In this document: positions 4,045 to 5,178 of the stretch, one piece after another
Position numbering within the stretch: the first letter of the stretch is position 1
Layout of the letters: each line of letters starts with the position of its first letter
NCBI GenBank assembly: GCA_024641625.1
Contig: JAHECQ010000295.1
Span: 1-5,178 of the forward strand
Direction of reading: 5' to 3'
Length of the DNA: 5,178 nt
DNA from: Acidimicrobiales bacterium
GTDB lineage: Bacteria; Actinomycetota; Acidimicrobiia; Acidimicrobiales; SZUA-35
Position numbers and translations under genes: made by a program
The notes under the pieces: generated by a model
What the model was told of the DNA's origin: nothing
Database searches by the model: none
What the model saw: the letters and a program-made list of their open reading frames with translations, nothing else

Positions 4045-5109
4045 TCACCCGGGCGCTGTGACCTCCCCCAGGCGCAACAATGCGGTGGCGAAATCGTTGA
4101 GCGGGGTCGCCAGACCATGGCGGCGAGCCAAGATGCCGATGATCTCGTTGCGATCCTGCCACTCGGTCGGGGAGCCCCCGAGACGGTCGACGGTGATCGA
4201 CGACAGATGTCCCGCCGCATGGCCCCGAACCCGACGGATCAGCCGATCCGGCACGTCATCGTCGAGTGTTGCTCCTTCGGCCCGAGCGACGGGAACGATT
4301 TCGGCCATCAGCGCCCGGGTGAACGCTCGACCCTCGTCGTCCTCCAGGAACACCGAATTGGCCTGTCTCGACAACACCCCCATGGCTCCCAGGGCGGCGT
4401 TGAGGATCAGTTTGGTCCACGCAGCAGTCGGCCAGTCATCGGTGGGCGTGACCGCCAGATAGGACGAGGCGAACCAACTCGCCGCCTCGCGCCCAGCCCG
4501 GGAGTCGGGCACCTCGAGGCGCGAGGTGCCGGTGATACTCACTCGTCCGGGCCCGTGGCGGGTGGCGGGAAGGGAGACGATCGTCGGCACCAGCTCGACA
4601 CCCTCGGTCACCATCGAAGCCAGACGCTCACGATGGGTGATGCCATTCTGGGCGATCAGCAGTCGGGTCCGTGGCCCACAGGTCGCCGCCAGCAGCGGCG
4701 CCGTTGCCGCCGTTTGGTAGGTCTTGGTCGCCAAGACGACCAGTGGGGCAGGCGCCAGCTGATCCGCTCGCGTGGCGACCTCGACCGGTTCGGACACCGA
4801 ACCGGTCAAGTGGTCGACCTCCAGGCGGTCGAAGGTACCTCGACCGGCCAGGATCGGTCGATGGCCGGCCTCGATCAACGCCGCGGCCAACGCACAGCCG
4901 ATTGCCCCGGGACCGATCACCACCGGCGATCCGAATGGTCCCGGGGGCGAGAGATCTCCACGTCCAGTGTCGAACCCGGGCACCGGCGCAGGTGGGGGAA
5001 CAGAGGGTTGGGAAACAGAGGGTTGGGAAACAGAGGGTTGGGAAACAGAGGGTTGGGAAACAGAGGGTTGGGAAACAGGGGGTTGAGAAACAGGGTGCGG
5101 CGCAGTCAC
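4045..5109 (-). CDS. panE: 2-dehydropantoate 2-reductase (ketopantoate reductase, ApbA/PanE family)
   Basis: Reduces ketopantoate to pantoate with NADPH, the step that supplies pantoate for vitamin B5 and CoA. The Rossmann motif is VVIGPGAIG. Further marks are KTY, AQNGIT, WTKLILN with the catalytic lysine, and a C-terminal SSITVDRLGGSPTEW with the conserved glutamate, then GLATPLNDFATALL. Numbered from GTG 4923 these fall at G6, K67, N93, K171, N175 and E254, close to E. coli K72, N98, K176, N180 and E256. Where E. coli has a second Asn (N184) this protein has Gly, an oddity. The start is uncertain. GTG 5109 has a CAAGCT box 6 nt upstream and gives 354 residues with a 62-residue Pro/Ser-rich head containing VSQPS repeats; TTG 5115 is also open. 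GTG 4923 gives 292 residues, the normal family length, without the head. I list 5109 but the catalytic core is only what follows 4923. The family also contains reductases of other 2-keto acids. Confidence 0.9.
   Translation of the reverse strand: MTAPHPVSQPPVSQPSVSQPSVSQPSVSQPSVSQPSVPPPAPVPGFDTGRGDLSPPGPFGSPVVIGPGAIGCALAAALIEAGHRPILAGRGTFDRLEVDHLTGSVSEPVEVATRADQLAPAPLVVLATKTYQTAATAPLLAATCGPRTRLLIAQNGITHRERLASMVTEGVELVPTIVSLPATRHGPGRVSITGTSRLEVPDSRAGREAASWFASSYLAVTPTDDWPTAAWTKLILNAALGAMGVLSRQANSVFLEDDEGRAFTRALMAEIVPVARAEGATLDDDVPDRLIRRVRGHAAGHLSSITVDRLGGSPTEWQDRNEIIGILARRHGLATPLNDFATALLRLGEVTAPG
5001..5090. repeat. 15-bp tandem minisatellite, six copies
   Basis: Five identical copies of CAGAGGGTTGGGAAA fill 5001-5075. 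A sixth (5076-5090) differs at two positions, and a degenerate partial copy follows at 5091. The unit is a multiple of three, so copy-number change keeps every frame open. On the minus strand in the panE frame it encodes VSQPS five times, and VSQPP in the variant copy. Each unit has two GGG runs on the plus strand. The perfect identity suggests recent expansion or active homogenisation. It lies either inside the panE N-terminal region or in the upstream spacer, depending on the true start. Confidence 0.95.
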
Positions 5110-5115
5110 CGCCAA

Positions 5116-5121
5116 AGCTTG
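5116..5121 (-). promoter_or_regulatory. Candidate -10 box for panE
   Basis: On the minus strand CAAGCT is followed by the 6-nt spacer TTGGCG and then GTG 5109. It keeps the A and final T of TANNNT and has the same 6-nt spacing as the boxes of glpD and the right-edge gene, so it supports a leaderless start at 5109. The first base departs from consensus and no -35 is seen, so support is weak. Confidence 0.3.
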
Positions 5122-5161
5122 CCATCCGGCCGCCGACTGGGCGCGAAAAAGGGTCGGGGGC

Positions 5162-5167
5162 TAGGGT
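5162..5167 (+). promoter_or_regulatory. -10 box of a probable leaderless promoter at the right edge
   Basis: TAGGGT is followed by 6 nt (CCGCCC) and ATG 5174. The geometry is identical to that at glpD on the other strand (TAGGCT, 6 nt, ATG). It is divergent from panE, with the two putative promoters about 40 bp apart. Confidence 0.5.
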
Positions 5168-5173
5168 CCGCCC

Positions 5174-5178
5174 ATGGA
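5174..5178 (+). CDS. First bases of a plus-strand gene, product unknown
   Basis: Only ATGGA is inside the window, so nothing can be said of the product. The call rests on the TAGGGT box at the right distance for a leaderless start and on the lack of any other reason for the 64-bp spacer after panE to end here. It would be divergent from panE. Confidence 0.4.

Noticed and set aside
4772..5086. Plus-strand frame with EGWET repeats
   Set aside because: Again only the minisatellite on the other strand; the upstream part is antisense to the panE Rossmann domain and has no family resemblance.
5001..5090. Possible CRISPR array
   Set aside because: The 15-bp units are directly adjacent with no spacers and are shorter than CRISPR repeats; no cas genes are present.
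4628..5125. Minus-strand frame beginning at ATG 5125 with FPTLC repeats (Cys-rich repeat protein)
   Set aside because: It is the minisatellite read in another frame, continuing into Arg/Gly-rich shadow sequence of panE, with no domain.

Overview
The window is G+C-rich and looks like a chromosomal housekeeping segment of a high-GC actinobacterium. An Acidimicrobiia-like lineage is a reasonable guess from three signs: -10-like TANNNT boxes 6-7 nt before initiation codons (leaderless transcripts), a membrane-anchored stand-alone LytR_C protein with a Thr-rich linker, and typical GC-rich codon use. The lineage is inference; there is no rRNA or marker gene to settle it. I see no mobile element, CRISPR array, tRNA, toxin/antitoxin or defence gene, and nothing that amounts to a new multi-gene system.

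Layout from left to right. Bases 1-1188 (minus) hold the N-terminal 396 residues of an FAD-dependent glycerol-3-phosphate dehydrogenase (glpD); its C-terminus lies beyond base 1. Bases 1189-1508 are a structured intergenic region: a -10-like box at the glpD start, a 17-bp tandem repeat, a hairpin with a UUCG loop, a pair of interlocking inverted repeats, and a short hairpin at the end of coaA. Bases 1509-2462 (minus) hold coaA, type I pantothenate kinase. Divergent from it is a Nudix hydrolase (2607-3086, plus). Its 3' end meets that of a convergent LytR_C-domain membrane protein (3108-3644, minus), with a shared hairpin between them. Bases 3645-4044 carry no convincing gene but contain a perfect 13-bp hairpin and a CGATCG-rich second hairpin. 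Bases 4045-5109 (minus) hold a ketopantoate reductase (panE/ApbA family). The 5' part of its reading frame contains six copies of a 15-bp minisatellite encoding VSQPS/VSQPP. At the right edge a plus-strand gene seems to begin at ATG 5174 behind its own -10-like box.

Functionally, panE (ketopantoate to pantoate) and coaA (pantothenate to 4'-phosphopantothenate) are two steps of the same vitamin B5/CoA route and lie on the same strand 1.6 kb apart. They are separated by unrelated genes and several hairpins, so they are not one operon. GlpD feeds glycerol 3-phosphate carbon into glycolysis and electrons into the respiratory chain. The points most worth a second look are the panE start and its G-quadruplex-capable minisatellite, the repeat and hairpin architecture upstream of glpD, and the recurrent leaderless-promoter geometry.
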